Assembly: GCA_034521955.1 (NCBI GenBank)
Contig: JAXHLT010000003.1
Coordinates: forward strand, 620,001 to 684,000
DNA: 64,000 bases
Source: M55B127 sp034521955
GTDB taxonomy: Bacteria; Bacillota; Halanaerobiia; Halanaerobiales; M55B127
Direction: 5' to 3'
Shown: piece after piece, positions 7,616 to 17,608 of the stretch
How the letters are laid out: each line of letters begins with the position of its first letter
How positions within the stretch are numbered: position 1 is the first letter of the stretch
The notes under the pieces: model-generated
Database searches by the model: none
Told to the model about the DNA's origin: nothing
The model's input: the letters and a program-made list of their open reading frames with translations, nothing else
Translations under genes and position numbers: made by a program

Positions 7616-10015
7616 TTATGTTTCATCATTTTCTTCATCTATTTCAATTTTAGGTAATCTGTAAACACTTTTTAACTTATCTTGTTTAGACAGACTCTTA
7701 ATCTTATACATATATCCTGGTAGTTGTGTTTCAGAGATATCTGAAACATTTAGTTCAACCATTTTATTTTCTTCAGTTATAATTAAGATATCGTCATCAG
7801 CTTTTGCTAGAACCATTGAATGCATTCTATAATCGCCTGATTTAGATGTATTTCTTCCTTTACCGTTTCTATTTTGATTCTGGAAGTTTTTAACTGAAAT
7901 CTTATTTGCTTTTCCGTCTTCAGATATTGATACTAGATAGTCATAATCATTTACTTTATCCATAAATACTGCTCTGTTATCATCAAGTTTTATTCCAGAA
8001 CTACCCATCGTATATCTGCCAGTAATGCTTACAGAGTCTTCATCAAATCTAATAGTTTTACCATTTCCAGTACCAATTATTAGATCATTGCCACCAGAAC
8101 TTTCTATTACATCTATTACTTTATCACCTTTTTCAAGTTTAATTGCATTAATAGAAGAGTAGTTTGAATCATATTCTTTACCTAGTGTTCTTTTAACTTT
8201 ACCATTTTCGGTAAGAATATCTATATATTTTTCTTTTAGATCATCGTTTAAACAAATTACTTTAACAATTTTTTCATTCATGGGTATTTTTAAATATTTA
8301 TTTAGTGGTTCACCTGTTGATAAACCGTGATGTTCCTCAATATCATGAATAGAGAGATTATATACCTGACCACTTTCAGAAAAGAAAAGCAGTTTATCAT
8401 AAGAACTTCCTCTCATTAATTCTAAAATATAATCATTTTTAGAAGCTCTCATATTACTTATATCTGAGTTTCTTTTAATATTTTGACGAAGTGAATAGGA
8501 GACAACAGCTTCTTTTTCTTCAATAAGGTCTTGTTTAGTAATTACTGCTTTTTTCTCATCACTTAAAATATCTGTTCTGCGCTTGTCACCAAACTTTTGT
8601 TTAACTTCTTTAGTTTCTTCTATAATAACTTCATCAAGTTCCTTTTGACTTCCTAAAATACTCTGTAATTCTTTTATCTCACTTTTTAATTTACTTACTT
8701 CGGTTTCTAGTTTCTCAATTTCCATACCAACTAGTCTTCTAAGCTGCATATTTAATATTGCTTGAGCTTGTTCATCAGATATCTTTAGCTTAGCTACTAA
8801 TTTTTGATGGGCTTTTTCTGCAGATTCAGAGTTTCTAATAATTGAGATAACAAGGTCTAATTTATCTATCGCTTTCATTAGACCTTCAAGTAAGTGTAGT
8901 CTAGACTGTAGTTGGTCAAGTTCATACTCTGATCTTTTAGTTATTACTTTTCTGCGGAATCTTATAAAGTACTTTAACATCTTAAGTAAGTTCATTACTT
9001 CAGGTTTGTTATTTATTAAGGCTAGAAGATTAATTCTATAACTATTTTGAAGGTGTGTGTACTTATATAGCCTGTTAAGGACTATATTGGTGTCTGCACC
9101 CTGTTTTAATTCAATTACAATACGTAAACCATCCTTATCGGTTTCATCCCTTAAATCCCTAATTTCTTCCAATTTGCCTTTATTAATATATTTAGCTATT
9201 TCTTCGATTAATTTAGATTTATTGACCTGGAAAGGAATTTCATAAATAACAATTTGTTTATGTCGGCCGACTTTTTCTTCCTTTGTCTTACCTCTAATAT
9301 TTAGTTTTCCTTTACCTTTTTTATAGGCTTCTTTAATACCATCATTACCAACAATTGTACCTCCAGTTGGAAAATCAGGACCCGATATGTAGTTATCAAT
9401 TATTTCATCTATTGTTAAGTTTGGATTTTTTATTAAAGCAATTATTGCGTCTGCAACTTCATTTAAGTTATGAGGAGGTATATCTGTACTCATACCTACT
9501 GCTATTCCACTTGATCCATTTATTAATATATTGGGAACCCTAGAAGGTACAATATCAGGTTCTTTTAGGCTGCCATCAAAGTTATCACTAAAGGGAACGG
9601 TATCTTTTTTTAAATCTTTTAAAATATAGTCTGACATTTCAGTAAGTCTAGCTTCAGTATAACGCATTGCTGCTGCTGAATCACCATCTATAGAACCAAA
9701 GTTTCCATGTCCATCAATTAACTTATATCTCTGGTTAAAATCTTGTGCCATTCTTACCATCGCATTATATACAGCTTGGTCGCCATGTGGATGGTACTTA
9801 CCTAAAACCTCACCAACGATTCTGGCTGATTTTTTATGATCCTTATCAAAGGTTAGTCCTAGCTCTTTAGCTGCATAAAGTATTCTTCTATGAACTGGTT
9901 TTAAACCATCCCTCACATCAGGTAGAGCACGAGAGACAATAACACTTAATGAATAGTTAAGATAAGCTTCTTTCATTTTTTCTTCAATTGCGATTGATGA
10001 AATCTTTTCAGTCAT
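7616..10015 (-). CDS. gyrA: DNA gyrase subunit A-like type IIA topoisomerase, altered quinolone pocket
   Basis: This 799-aa protein has the breakage-reunion domain with catalytic Tyr119 (AAAMRYTEARL), a coiled-coil gate region, and a C-terminal beta-pinwheel. The GyrA-box is degenerate (QNRNGKG instead of QRRGGKG). In the quinolone-resistance region the usual HPHGDSAVYD/E reads HPHGDQAVYN: Gln80 replaces the Ser equivalent to E. coli Ser83, and Asn84 replaces Asp87. The body resembles Bacillus GyrA more than ParC, but the weak GyrA-box leaves topoisomerase IV activity possible. It is divergent from gyrB and not near dnaA in this window. Confidence 0.9.
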   Translation of the reverse strand: MTEKISSIAIEEKMKEAYLNYSLSVIVSRALPDVRDGLKPVHRRILYAAKELGLTFDKDHKKSARIVGEVLGKYHPHGDQAVYNAMVRMAQDFNQRYKLIDGHGNFGSIDGDSAAAMRYTEARLTEMSDYILKDLKKDTVPFSDNFDGSLKEPDIVPSRVPNILINGSSGIAVGMSTDIPPHNLNEVADAIIALIKNPNLTIDEIIDNYISGPDFPTGGTIVGNDGIKEAYKKGKGKLNIRGKTKEEKVGRHKQIVIYEIPFQVNKSKLIEEIAKYINKGKLEEIRDLRDETDKDGLRIVIELKQGADTNIVLNRLYKYTHLQNSYRINLLALINNKPEVMNLLKMLKYFIRFRRKVITKRSEYELDQLQSRLHLLEGLMKAIDKLDLVISIIRNSESAEKAHQKLVAKLKISDEQAQAILNMQLRRLVGMEIEKLETEVSKLKSEIKELQSILGSQKELDEVIIEETKEVKQKFGDKRRTDILSDEKKAVITKQDLIEEKEAVVSYSLRQNIKRNSDISNMRASKNDYILELMRGSSYDKLLFFSESGQVYNLSIHDIEEHHGLSTGEPLNKYLKIPMNEKIVKVICLNDDLKEKYIDILTENGKVKRTLGKEYDSNYSSINAIKLEKGDKVIDVIESSGGNDLIIGTGNGKTIRFDEDSVSITGRYTMGSSGIKLDDNRAVFMDKVNDYDYLVSISEDGKANKISVKNFQNQNRNGKGRNTSKSGDYRMHSMVLAKADDDILIITEENKMVELNVSDISETQLPGYMYKIKSLSKQDKLKSVYRLPKIEIDEENDET

Positions 10016-10133
10016 AATTAACCCCTTTCAAATTCAAGTTATATAGTATTATAAAATTATATAAAAATTTAAGTTGATTTTTCTTTATTCTATTTGATAT
10101 TATACCATGTAGCTATATTATTGCAAGAAAGGG

Positions 10134-10162
10134 TGGCAAATCAACAAACTCTTTGTTATAAT
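10134..10162 (+). promoter_or_regulatory. Promoter of gyrB
   Basis: TATAAT at 10157-10162 is preceded by TTGT. TGGCAA at 10134-10139 is a weak -35 at 17 nt. The start codon lies 35 nt downstream. Confidence 0.5.
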
Positions 10163-10197
10163 AATAATTGTTGGAAAAAGAAAGGGTGAATATCGAA

Positions 10198-12105
10198 GTG
10201 GATTTATTTGACAGTGATAGATATAGTGCGGATAAAATTGAAGTCCTTGAAGGACTGGAAGCAGTAAGAAAACGTCCTGGAATGTATATTGGTTCAACCG
10301 GTATCAAAGGACTTCATCATCTAGTATGGGAAGTAGTAGATAACAGTATCGATGAATTTTTAGCCGGCTTCGGTGAAAAAATTAAAATAACAGTACATGA
10401 AGACAACAGTGTAAGTGTAGAAGACTGGGGAAGAGGTATCCCGGCTGATATACATAAAGATACAGGAAGGCCTGCGACAGAAATAGTGTTAACAACACTC
10501 CATGCTGGTGGTAAGTTCAACAACAACAGTTACAAAGTAGCTGGTGGTCTTCACGGAGTTGGTGTATCTGTTGTAAATGCTTTATCAGAAAAACTTGTAA
10601 TTGAAACTTACTGGGAAGGTAATAAGTATACTCAAACCTATAAAAAAGGATTACCGGTAAATGACCTGTCTAAAGAGGGTAAAACCAAAAAATCTGGTAC
10701 TATAATAACCTTTAAACCAGACAGCGAGATCTTTGATACAACAACTTATAAGTTTGAAACCTTGTCCCACAGATTTAAACAGTCCGCATATTTAAATAAA
10801 GATTTAACTTTAATTTTAGAAGATGAAAGAAACAATAAAAAGGAAACATATCAATATGATGGTGGTATAAAAGCCTTTATTGAATACCTAAATAAAAACA
10901 GAAGCTTATTATATGATGAAATAATATATAATGAGGATTCAATTGATGAGTACGAACTTGAGTTTGCAATTCAATATAATCAGGGTTATTCAGAAAGAAT
11001 ATTTTCATATGCAAACAATATAAATACAGTAGATGGAGGTTACCATCTAACTGGTTTTAAGTCTGCTTTAACAAAAGCAGTTAATAACTTTGCTAAAAAG
11101 AACAATCTCTTACCTAAAAATGTTAATGGTTTAAATGGACATGATGTTAGAGAAGGTATTACAGCAGTTGTTAATGTAAAACTTCCTAATCCTCAGTTTG
11201 AAGGTCAAACCAAATCAAAACTGGGAAACAGTGAACTTAGAAGTATTGTAGAAAAAAGTGCCTATGATTATCTATCCCTGTATTTAGATACAAATCCAGA
11301 ACTGGGTAAAGCAATTGTATATAAGGGATTAAAGTCAGTAAGGGCAAGACAGGCTTCTAAAAAAGCTAGAGAGTTAACAAAAAGGAAATCAGTTCTTTCA
11401 TCCAGTTCATTACCTGGTAAATTAGCAGACTGTGCAAGTAAAAAGGCTGAAGGAAGCGAACTATTTATTGTTGAGGGTGATTCAGCAGGTGGTTCAGCTA
11501 AACAGGCTAGAAACCGTCATAATCAAGCTATATTACCTTTGAAGGGTAAGATACTTAATGTAGAAAGAGCTCGTCTAGATAAGATATTAAACAATACTGA
11601 GGTTGCTTCTATAATAACTGCCTTAGGTACAAGTATAGGAGAGGACTTTAATTTAGATGACTTAAGATATGAAAAGGTAATAATAATGACAGATGCTGAT
11701 ATAGATGGTGCCCATATTTCAACACTGATTCTTACATTGTTTTACCGCTATATGAAGGAACTAATTGATGAAGGTCATATCTATTTAGCCCGTCCACCTT
11801 TATATAAGGTAACATATCGTAAAAACAGTCAATATATATTTGATGAAAAAGCCTTAGAAGAATATAGAGAAGAACACGGATCAGGTAACTTCAGTATTCA
11901 AAGATACAAAGGTTTAGGAGAAATGAATCCTGATCAACTTTGGGATACTACAATGTCACCTGAAACAAGAAAACTTCAAAAGGTTGAAGTTAATGATGAA
12001 ATAGAAGCAGATGATGTTTTTACAAAGCTTATGGGTTCAAACTCTAAACTAAGAAAAACATTTATCTTTAATAATGCTGACTTAGCTACAGAAATTGATA
12101 TTTAA
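10198..12105 (+). CDS. gyrB: DNA gyrase subunit B-like ATPase, altered coumarin site
   Basis: The GTG at 10198 is preferred because AAAGGGTGA sits 8 nt upstream; the in-frame TTG at 10168 has no such signal. The 635-aa protein has the GHKL ATPase (EVVDNSIDE, GRGIP, GGLHGVGVSVVNALS), transducer and TOPRIM domains (VEGDSAGGSAKQ, TDADIDGAH), ending QRYKGLGEMNPDQLWDTTM. It aligns without gaps to E. coli GyrB around Arg136, where this protein has Trp (YWEGNKYTQ). The usual DNGRGIP reads DWGRGIP. Arg136 is the classical coumarin-resistance position. It pairs with the divergent gyrA. Confidence 0.92.
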   Translation: MDLFDSDRYSADKIEVLEGLEAVRKRPGMYIGSTGIKGLHHLVWEVVDNSIDEFLAGFGEKIKITVHEDNSVSVEDWGRGIPADIHKDTGRPATEIVLTTLHAGGKFNNNSYKVAGGLHGVGVSVVNALSEKLVIETYWEGNKYTQTYKKGLPVNDLSKEGKTKKSGTIITFKPDSEIFDTTTYKFETLSHRFKQSAYLNKDLTLILEDERNNKKETYQYDGGIKAFIEYLNKNRSLLYDEIIYNEDSIDEYELEFAIQYNQGYSERIFSYANNINTVDGGYHLTGFKSALTKAVNNFAKKNNLLPKNVNGLNGHDVREGITAVVNVKLPNPQFEGQTKSKLGNSELRSIVEKSAYDYLSLYLDTNPELGKAIVYKGLKSVRARQASKKARELTKRKSVLSSSSLPGKLADCASKKAEGSELFIVEGDSAGGSAKQARNRHNQAILPLKGKILNVERARLDKILNNTEVASIITALGTSIGEDFNLDDLRYEKVIIMTDADIDGAHISTLILTLFYRYMKELIDEGHIYLARPPLYKVTYRKNSQYIFDEKALEEYREEHGSGNFSIQRYKGLGEMNPDQLWDTTMSPETRKLQKVEVNDEIEADDVFTKLMGSNSKLRKTFIFNNADLATEIDI

Positions 12106-12162
12106 AAAAACTTGATGAAGTAATATAATAGAATTAGACCAAAAAAGAAAAGAGGGGTTAAA

Positions 12163-12501
12163 ATGAGAAGAGAACTTTGGATACCTCGAATTTTAAGTAT
12201 TATTTTCATTTTGTTTTTATCTCTATTTGCATTAGATGTATTTGGAACAGATCTTTCGTTTTTTAAACAACTAGGAGGATTTTTTGTCAATCTACTATTA
12301 CCAATAATTTTAATTTTAGTATTAATAGTATTTTGGAAAAATCCTACTTATTGTGGTCTAAGTTATATTATAATAGCAGTATCGTTCACATTCTTTTTTA
12401 AAACCTATACCAATGTAATCAGTTTTATTTTAATTTCATTTTTACCAGCCTTTATCGGATTTTTATTTCTCATCTTTAGAGATTCTGTAAAAAGTAACTG
12501 A
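12163..12501 (+). CDS. Small four-helix membrane protein of unknown function
   Basis: The 112-aa protein is almost wholly hydrophobic, with about four membrane segments and the N-terminal motif WIPRILSIIFILFLSLFALD. AGAGGGG precedes the ATG. I do not recognise a characterised family. It sits alone between gyrB and a terminator, on the same strand as gyrB. Confidence 0.65.
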   Translation: MRRELWIPRILSIIFILFLSLFALDVFGTDLSFFKQLGGFFVNLLLPIILILVLIVFWKNPTYCGLSYIIIAVSFTFFFKTYTNVISFILISFLPAFIGFLFLIFRDSVKSN

Positions 12502-12515
12502 TTATATATTATTTA

Positions 12516-12555
12516 AAGCAGTATTATTTGTAATAGATAATACTGCTTATATTTT
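12516..12555 (+). terminator. Rho-independent terminator
   Basis: AAGCAGTATTAT (12516-12527) and ATAATACTGCTT (12537-12548) are perfect complements with a 9-nt loop, followed by a T-rich stretch. Confidence 0.8.
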
Positions 12556-12575
12556 ATTTGAAAAGGAAAAATATC

Positions 12576-13850
12576 ATGGAAAAGAAAACTTATAGAAAAA
12601 ACTATATATCCTTAATAACAGAAGGGATCCTATTTGATGTAGGGTTTATCTTTTTTGATCCTACAACAATTCTGCCTTTATTGGTTGAAAGGCTAACCGG
12701 TTCTGCTTTTTTGGTTGGACTGCTAACAATGGTAAAGTACTTGGGGGCAGGTGTTTTTTCTTTATTAGCAGGGAACTGGAATCGAAATGTTAAGTACAAA
12801 AAAAGATTTTTAATCAAATATAGTGCCTTATCAAGACTTCCAATTTGGTTTTTAGGTTTATATCTAATATATTTTGAAAATGATAATGTTATTTTGGTCG
12901 GACTTTTTATTATATTAATTCAAACTTTATTTTGGTCTGGCGATGGCGCATTATCAACTGCTTGGATAGATATTGTTGGTAAAACCATTAATCCTTATCA
13001 AAGAGGCAAGTTTTTTTCAACCAGGCAGATTATTTCCGGCTTAATTGCTATCTTTGCAGGTTTTGTAATTAAATATATCTTATCTTTAGAAAGTTTATCT
13101 TTTCCAGCCAATTATGGTTATATTATTACAATAGGTGCTTTTTTATATACTTTATCATTTTTAATGTTTATAAATATTGAGGAACCTCCCAGTCAAATTA
13201 AAGATAAAGAAAGTCTAATAGATTTATTTAAAAATTTATCTTTTTATTTTAAAAATAATCCAGCATTTATGAAATCAATGCTTGTATTAAACTTCAGTAT
13301 GTTAAGTTCAATCAGTCTTCCTTTCTATATTATCTATGCAAAAACAAATTTTAACATAGCAGACAGTACAGTGGGAATATTTATTATAGTACAAACTGTT
13401 GGTAAAATAGTTGGTGGACTGGTATATGGATATATGGGAGATAACTATGGTCATCATATCTCAACTGTTATCTACAGTGTGGTTGCAACTCTTGCACCAA
13501 TTATAGCTATTTTTTCCGGCTTCTTTTTTGTTGATTATATTGTAATCACTTATTCATTTTTATTTTTCATGTTAGGCTTTTTTATTAACGGCTGGCCTAT
13601 ATTTTTCAACTATATGATAGATACTGTAAAAGATGAAGATAGAACCCTTTATGCAGGACTTATCAATGTTGTTAAAATACCGGCTTCCCTAGCTCCTTTT
13701 GCAGGAGGTATTATTATAAGTTTTATAGGTTATTTGCCATTATTTATTACTGCATTAATTTTTGCATGTAATCAGTTTAATCTTATTCTTTTAAACTACC
13801 TGATGCAAGAGAAGGTAATATATAAAAGAAATACAAGGAAATTATTATGA
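12576..13850 (+). CDS. Major facilitator superfamily transporter
   Basis: The ATG at 12576 has AAAGGAA upstream; the in-frame TTG at 12558 is weaker. The 424-aa protein has about twelve membrane segments. A charged segment between helices 2 and 3 (GNWNRNVKYKKRF) matches the MFS loop 2-3 position, and a central loop around residue 205 (EEPPSQIKDKES) splits it into two halves. The substrate cannot be predicted; a drug or solute exporter is possible. No regulator is adjacent. Confidence 0.8.
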   Translation: MEKKTYRKNYISLITEGILFDVGFIFFDPTTILPLLVERLTGSAFLVGLLTMVKYLGAGVFSLLAGNWNRNVKYKKRFLIKYSALSRLPIWFLGLYLIYFENDNVILVGLFIILIQTLFWSGDGALSTAWIDIVGKTINPYQRGKFFSTRQIISGLIAIFAGFVIKYILSLESLSFPANYGYIITIGAFLYTLSFLMFINIEEPPSQIKDKESLIDLFKNLSFYFKNNPAFMKSMLVLNFSMLSSISLPFYIIYAKTNFNIADSTVGIFIIVQTVGKIVGGLVYGYMGDNYGHHISTVIYSVVATLAPIIAIFSGFFFVDYIVITYSFLFFMLGFFINGWPIFFNYMIDTVKDEDRTLYAGLINVVKIPASLAPFAGGIIISFIGYLPLFITALIFACNQFNLILLNYLMQEKVIYKRNTRKLL

Positions 13851-13905
13851 TTTATTGAATTATAGTTTATAGCATCAAATATTATACAAAACAGGAGAGA
13901 CAAGT

Positions 13906-15153
13906 ATGGATAAAAAGAAAAATATAATAATGATCTTACTAGTATTATTTATTGGAATACCAGCAGCATTATTTTCTTATCTATTCTTTTTTATTATTGA
14001 TAAACTTTCTATCAATATAATTAATTACTTTAAGGGATCTTTGTTAATTATTCTTATTCCAGCTTTAGGTGGTTTAGTAGTTGGAATTTTATTAAAATAT
14101 GGCAGGCTTACTGCAAGAGGTCATGGAGTTCCATTACTTCTTTCAACAATTAAATCACAAGAAACAGGTTTAACAAAAAGTGATTTAAGATCTGAGTTTT
14201 TAGCAACATCTTTTACAGTTATTTCAGGTGGATCAGTCGGAATAGTTGGTCCCATAATTGAAATTACAACTGGTATAACAGATCTTTTAGGTAGATTTTT
14301 TAAATTTGATTTAAAAAATTATCAGACATTAATTGGATCTGGAGCAGCAGCCAGTTTTTCTGCAGTTTTTAATGCTCCTATTGCAGCTGTTATTTTTTCA
14401 TTGGAAGTAATAAATAAAAACTGGTCCTTAAAAAATTTATTTTATACTATAGTAGCAAGTTTTTCCGGCTTCTATTTTAAAAGTCTGATTTTACCTAATA
14501 AAAATTATTTGTTTGATATCTCTATTAATATAGAAAGCTTTGGAACAAAACAGTACATTTTTTTAATTGGATTTGCTATATTTATATCTTTTATTGGTTG
14601 GATTTTTATAAATCTCTTACTTTTAAATGAATCTATATTTAGTAAAATAGAAATTCCTTTACATTTTAAGCCCATGTTAGGTGGTCTAACTGTAGGTATT
14701 ATTGGATATTTTTTAATTGATGTCATGGGTACAAGCAGTACCTTAATTTCATCAATACAAGATTACAAAGCAAGTTTAACATTTATAGCACTACTTTTAA
14801 TATTTAAAATAATAGCAACAAGTTTTTCCATCGGTTCAGGAGGATCGGGTGGATTGTTTGCTCCAATGATTCTAATTGGACTGCTTTCCGGCTTATTAGC
14901 AGGTAATATTGGATTAGAGTTGTTACCAGGATATGCAATTAGTCCTGTATTTTTAGCACTTTGTGGAATCACAGGAATTTTTGGTGGTTTAATTAAAGCT
15001 CCAGTTACAAGTGTAATACTTATTTTAGAGTTGTTTTACTTACCGAATTTAGTTATACCATTAATATTAACGGCCTTTATACCCTATATAATACTGAACT
15101 TACTTAAAGTTAGAAGTATCTATACTCCAAAGCTATTTAATAAAGAACTGTGA
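13906..15153 (+). CDS. ClC-family chloride channel lacking the gating glutamate
   Basis: This 415-aa membrane protein has ClC signatures: GHGVP (where GSGIP is usual, about residue 72), GGSVGIVGP (residues 108-116), AAAS-AVFNAPIAAVIFSLE, and GSGGSGGLFAP in the second half. In the GxEGP motif the external gating Glu (Glu148 of E. coli ClC-ec1) is Val114. The internal proton Glu (Glu203) aligns with Val168. Both residues are needed for 2Cl/H exchange, so this protein is predicted to be a passive anion channel. There is no CBS domain. It may serve osmotic balance together with the potassium systems. Confidence 0.85.
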   Translation: MDKKKNIIMILLVLFIGIPAALFSYLFFFIIDKLSINIINYFKGSLLIILIPALGGLVVGILLKYGRLTARGHGVPLLLSTIKSQETGLTKSDLRSEFLATSFTVISGGSVGIVGPIIEITTGITDLLGRFFKFDLKNYQTLIGSGAAASFSAVFNAPIAAVIFSLEVINKNWSLKNLFYTIVASFSGFYFKSLILPNKNYLFDISINIESFGTKQYIFLIGFAIFISFIGWIFINLLLLNESIFSKIEIPLHFKPMLGGLTVGIIGYFLIDVMGTSSTLISSIQDYKASLTFIALLLIFKIIATSFSIGSGGSGGLFAPMILIGLLSGLLAGNIGLELLPGYAISPVFLALCGITGIFGGLIKAPVTSVILILELFYLPNLVIPLILTAFIPYIILNLLKVRSIYTPKLFNKEL

Positions 15154-15167
15154 TATTTTTACAGTAA

Positions 15168-15195
15168 TTGACAACAAGGCGTTTTATGGTATAAT
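15168..15195 (+). promoter_or_regulatory. Sigma-A promoter of the rubredoxin gene
   Basis: TTGACA (15168-15173) and TATAAT (15190-15195) are perfect consensus boxes separated by 16 nt. The start codon follows 47 nt downstream. Confidence 0.8.
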
Positions 15196-15242
15196 TGAAT
15201 TAATAAAATATTATATTAACAAATAAGGAAGGGGAGATGTTA

Positions 15243-15404
15243 ATGCAAAAATATCAATGTACTGTATGTATGTATATTTATGATCCAGAAAAAGGTGACG
15301 ATACTCAAGGTATTGAACCAGGTACTTCTTTTGAAGATTTACCTGCTGACTGGACTTGCCCTGATTGTGGAGTAGGTAAAGATTTATTTGAACCTTATGA
15401 ATAA
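15243..15404 (+). CDS. Rubredoxin
   Basis: This 53-aa protein (MQKYQCTVCMYIYDPEKGD, ending CPDCGVGKDLFEPYE) has the two CxxC pairs of rubredoxin at Cys6/Cys9 and Cys39/Cys42, which bind one iron. The conserved aromatic residues and the DWTCPDCG turn are present. Rubredoxin carries single electrons in anaerobes, often to rubrerythrin or oxygen/peroxide-reducing enzymes. GGAAGGGGAG precedes the ATG. It is monocistronic, between its own promoter and terminator, which fits stress-related expression. Confidence 0.97.
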   Translation: MQKYQCTVCMYIYDPEKGDDTQGIEPGTSFEDLPADWTCPDCGVGKDLFEPYE

Positions 15405-15426
15405 TTAACATAATTAATAAAAGTAA

Positions 15427-15454
15427 TTAAACCGGGCATCTACCCGGTTTTTAC
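15427..15454 (+). terminator. Terminator after rubredoxin
   Basis: AAACCGGG (15429-15436) pairs with CCCGGTTT (15443-15450) around a 6-nt loop, followed by more T. Confidence 0.88.
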
Positions 15455-15515
15455 TTTTATTAACTAATATAGTATAATATATCTTGAAGTGCTAGTTTTT
15501 AAGGAGTTGTTTGCC

Positions 15516-16860
15516 TTGTTTAAAAAAATTATCAACTTAAACATAGAAGATATGTCTACATCACAAATATTAGTAACCGGTTATTTTATTATTATAGTAA
15601 CTGGTACTTTACTTTTAATGTTACCTGGAGCAACTACTCAACAGGGTAGTATGAACTTTATTAATGCTCTTTTTACTGCAACTTCAGCAACATGTGTGAC
15701 GGGATTAATAGTTGTTAATACTGCATCTGCCTTTACTGTTTTTGGACAAATAGTTATTATGATTTTAATACAGGTCGGTGGATTAGGTATAATGACAATG
15801 TCAACACTAGTTGCCTTTATTATCGGTAAAAAGATAACTTTAAAAGAAAGATTAATTATTCAAGAAGACTTAAATCAGTTTAAAATATCTGGTTTAGTAA
15901 GACTTATAAGATATGTTATTGGTTTTACATTCCTTTTTGAAGGAGTCGGGGCATTAATAATGTTTATAAGATTACTTAAAGGACTATGATGGATTAAGGG
16001 CAATGTATCTAGCAGTCTTCCATGCTGTTTCTGCCTTTAACAATGCTGGTTTTGATCTATTCGGTAACTCCTTAGAAAGCTTTACTGGAGATATTACAAT
16101 TAACTTTGTAGTAATGATATTAATAATTATCGGTGGTATTGGTTTTGGTGTAATAACAGAAATCTTTAACTTTAGTAAATTTAAACATTTCAGTTTGCAG
16201 TCTAAAATTGTAATTTCAATTTCTATAGTGTTAATTATTTTTGGTATGATAGTTATTTTCGGATTTGAATATACTAACCCTGATACAATGGGGAATTTAA
16301 AGTTCGGTGATAAGGTACTTTCATCCCTGTTTTTATCAGTAACACCAAGAACAGCCGGATTTAATACTGTACCAACCGGTTCATTAAGAACTTCAACATT
16401 GTTTTTCATAATTATTTTAATGTTTATCGGTGCTTCCCCTAGTTCAACAGGTGGAGGTATTAAAACAACAACATTTGGTGTAATGGGTGTTACATTATGG
16501 AATTTGGTTATCGGTAAAAAGGATCTGGAAATATTTAATCGACAACTAGAAAAAGAAGTTGTCTATAAAGCAATTGCAATAACGATGATATCTTCATTTC
16601 TAATTATATTGGTAACAACCATATTAACCATTACTGAAACTGGAACATTTTTAGATATATTATTTGAAACAGTTTCTGCATTTGGTACTGTAGGACTTTC
16701 CACAGGTGTAACTCCTACACTGTCTAAAGTAGGTAGAGTACTTATAACATTTACAATGTTTGCAGGTAGGGTTGGACCTCTAACCTTTGCAGTAGCCTTT
16801 GCTGAAAAACAAAGAAAAGGAATTTATCATTATCCAACTGAAGATGTTATGGTCGGTTAA
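15516..16860 (+). pseudogene. ktrB: TrkH/KtrB potassium transporter, one-base frameshift
   Basis: Two reading frames together make one 447-aa KtrB-like protein: residues 1-157 up to the stop at 15987-15989, and the rest from about 15977 onward. The frames meet at AAAGGAC (15978-15984). Removing one G gives an uninterrupted ...RLLKDYDGLRAMYLAVFHAVSAFNNAGF, the normal TrkH sequence. Four pore-loop repeats are visible (TATSATCVTG, SAFNNAGFD, TPRTAGFN, SAFGTVGLS). The start is the TTG at 15516, with AAGGAG 9 nt upstream. ktrA follows directly. Either the sequence has an extra base or the gene is broken. Confidence 0.85.
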
Positions 16861-16890
16861 TGGTTTGTTTAATTAGGAGGTAATAAAAAG

Positions 16891-17538
16891 ATGAAGCAGT
16901 TTATTGTTGTTGGATTAGGTAGATTCGGTTCAAGTGTTGCAAAAACACTTGCTGATAATGGCCATGATGTATTAGCTATTGATGAAGATAATCAAAAAAT
17001 TCAGGATATTTCTAATTCTGTTACACATGCCGTTGAAGCTGATGCAACCGATGAGGAAGCCTTAAAAACATTAGGTGTTAGAAACTTTGATGTAGCAATT
17101 GTAAGTATCGGAGATAATCTTCACGCTAATATATTAAGTACTTTAATCTTAAAAGAACTCGGTGTACCATATGTGATAGTTAAAGCACAGAACAACTTAC
17201 ATGGAAAAGTTCTTACCAAAGTAGGAGCAGATCGAGTTGTTTATCCCGAACGTGATATGGGAGAACGAATTGCTCATAATCTGATTTCTTCAAATGTATT
17301 AGACTACTTAGAATTTGCTCCTGACTACAGTGTTGTTGAAATTATGGCTTCTGACAACATGGTAGGAAGATCATTAGGTGAACTTGAATTTAGAAGTCAG
17401 TTTGATGTCAATGTGATGGCAATTAAAAGAGGCCAACATTTAAATATGTCACCTGGTGCCAATGATAAAATATTAGAAAGCGATACATTAATTGTTATGG
17501 GTAAAAATGAGAATCTAGATAAAGTAAGAGACTTTTAA
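16891..17538 (+). CDS. ktrA: KtrA/TrkA potassium-channel regulatory subunit
   Basis: The 215-aa protein has an RCK_N Rossmann domain (FIVVGLGRFGSSVAKTLADNG, then Asp at the end of beta-2, LAIDED) and an RCK_C domain (about residues 140-215). It binds nucleotide on the cytoplasmic face and gates the partner TrkH/KtrB ring encoded 30 bp upstream. AGGAGG precedes the ATG. The gene is intact although its partner is frameshifted, which favours either a very recent mutation or a sequencing error in ktrB. Confidence 0.93.
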   Translation: MKQFIVVGLGRFGSSVAKTLADNGHDVLAIDEDNQKIQDISNSVTHAVEADATDEEALKTLGVRNFDVAIVSIGDNLHANILSTLILKELGVPYVIVKAQNNLHGKVLTKVGADRVVYPERDMGERIAHNLISSNVLDYLEFAPDYSVVEIMASDNMVGRSLGELEFRSQFDVNVMAIKRGQHLNMSPGANDKILESDTLIVMGKNENLDKVRDF

Positions 17539-17608
17539 AAACAGTTCTTTCTGGCTTTTGTTTTCATAAATTTGGAATGAAATTCTATTTTAAGAGAGGG
17601 GATGTAAT

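Noticed and set aside
15984..16409. Minus-strand open frame opposite trkH
   Set aside because: It is the shadow of the conserved TrkH second half, which is clearly coding on the plus strand.
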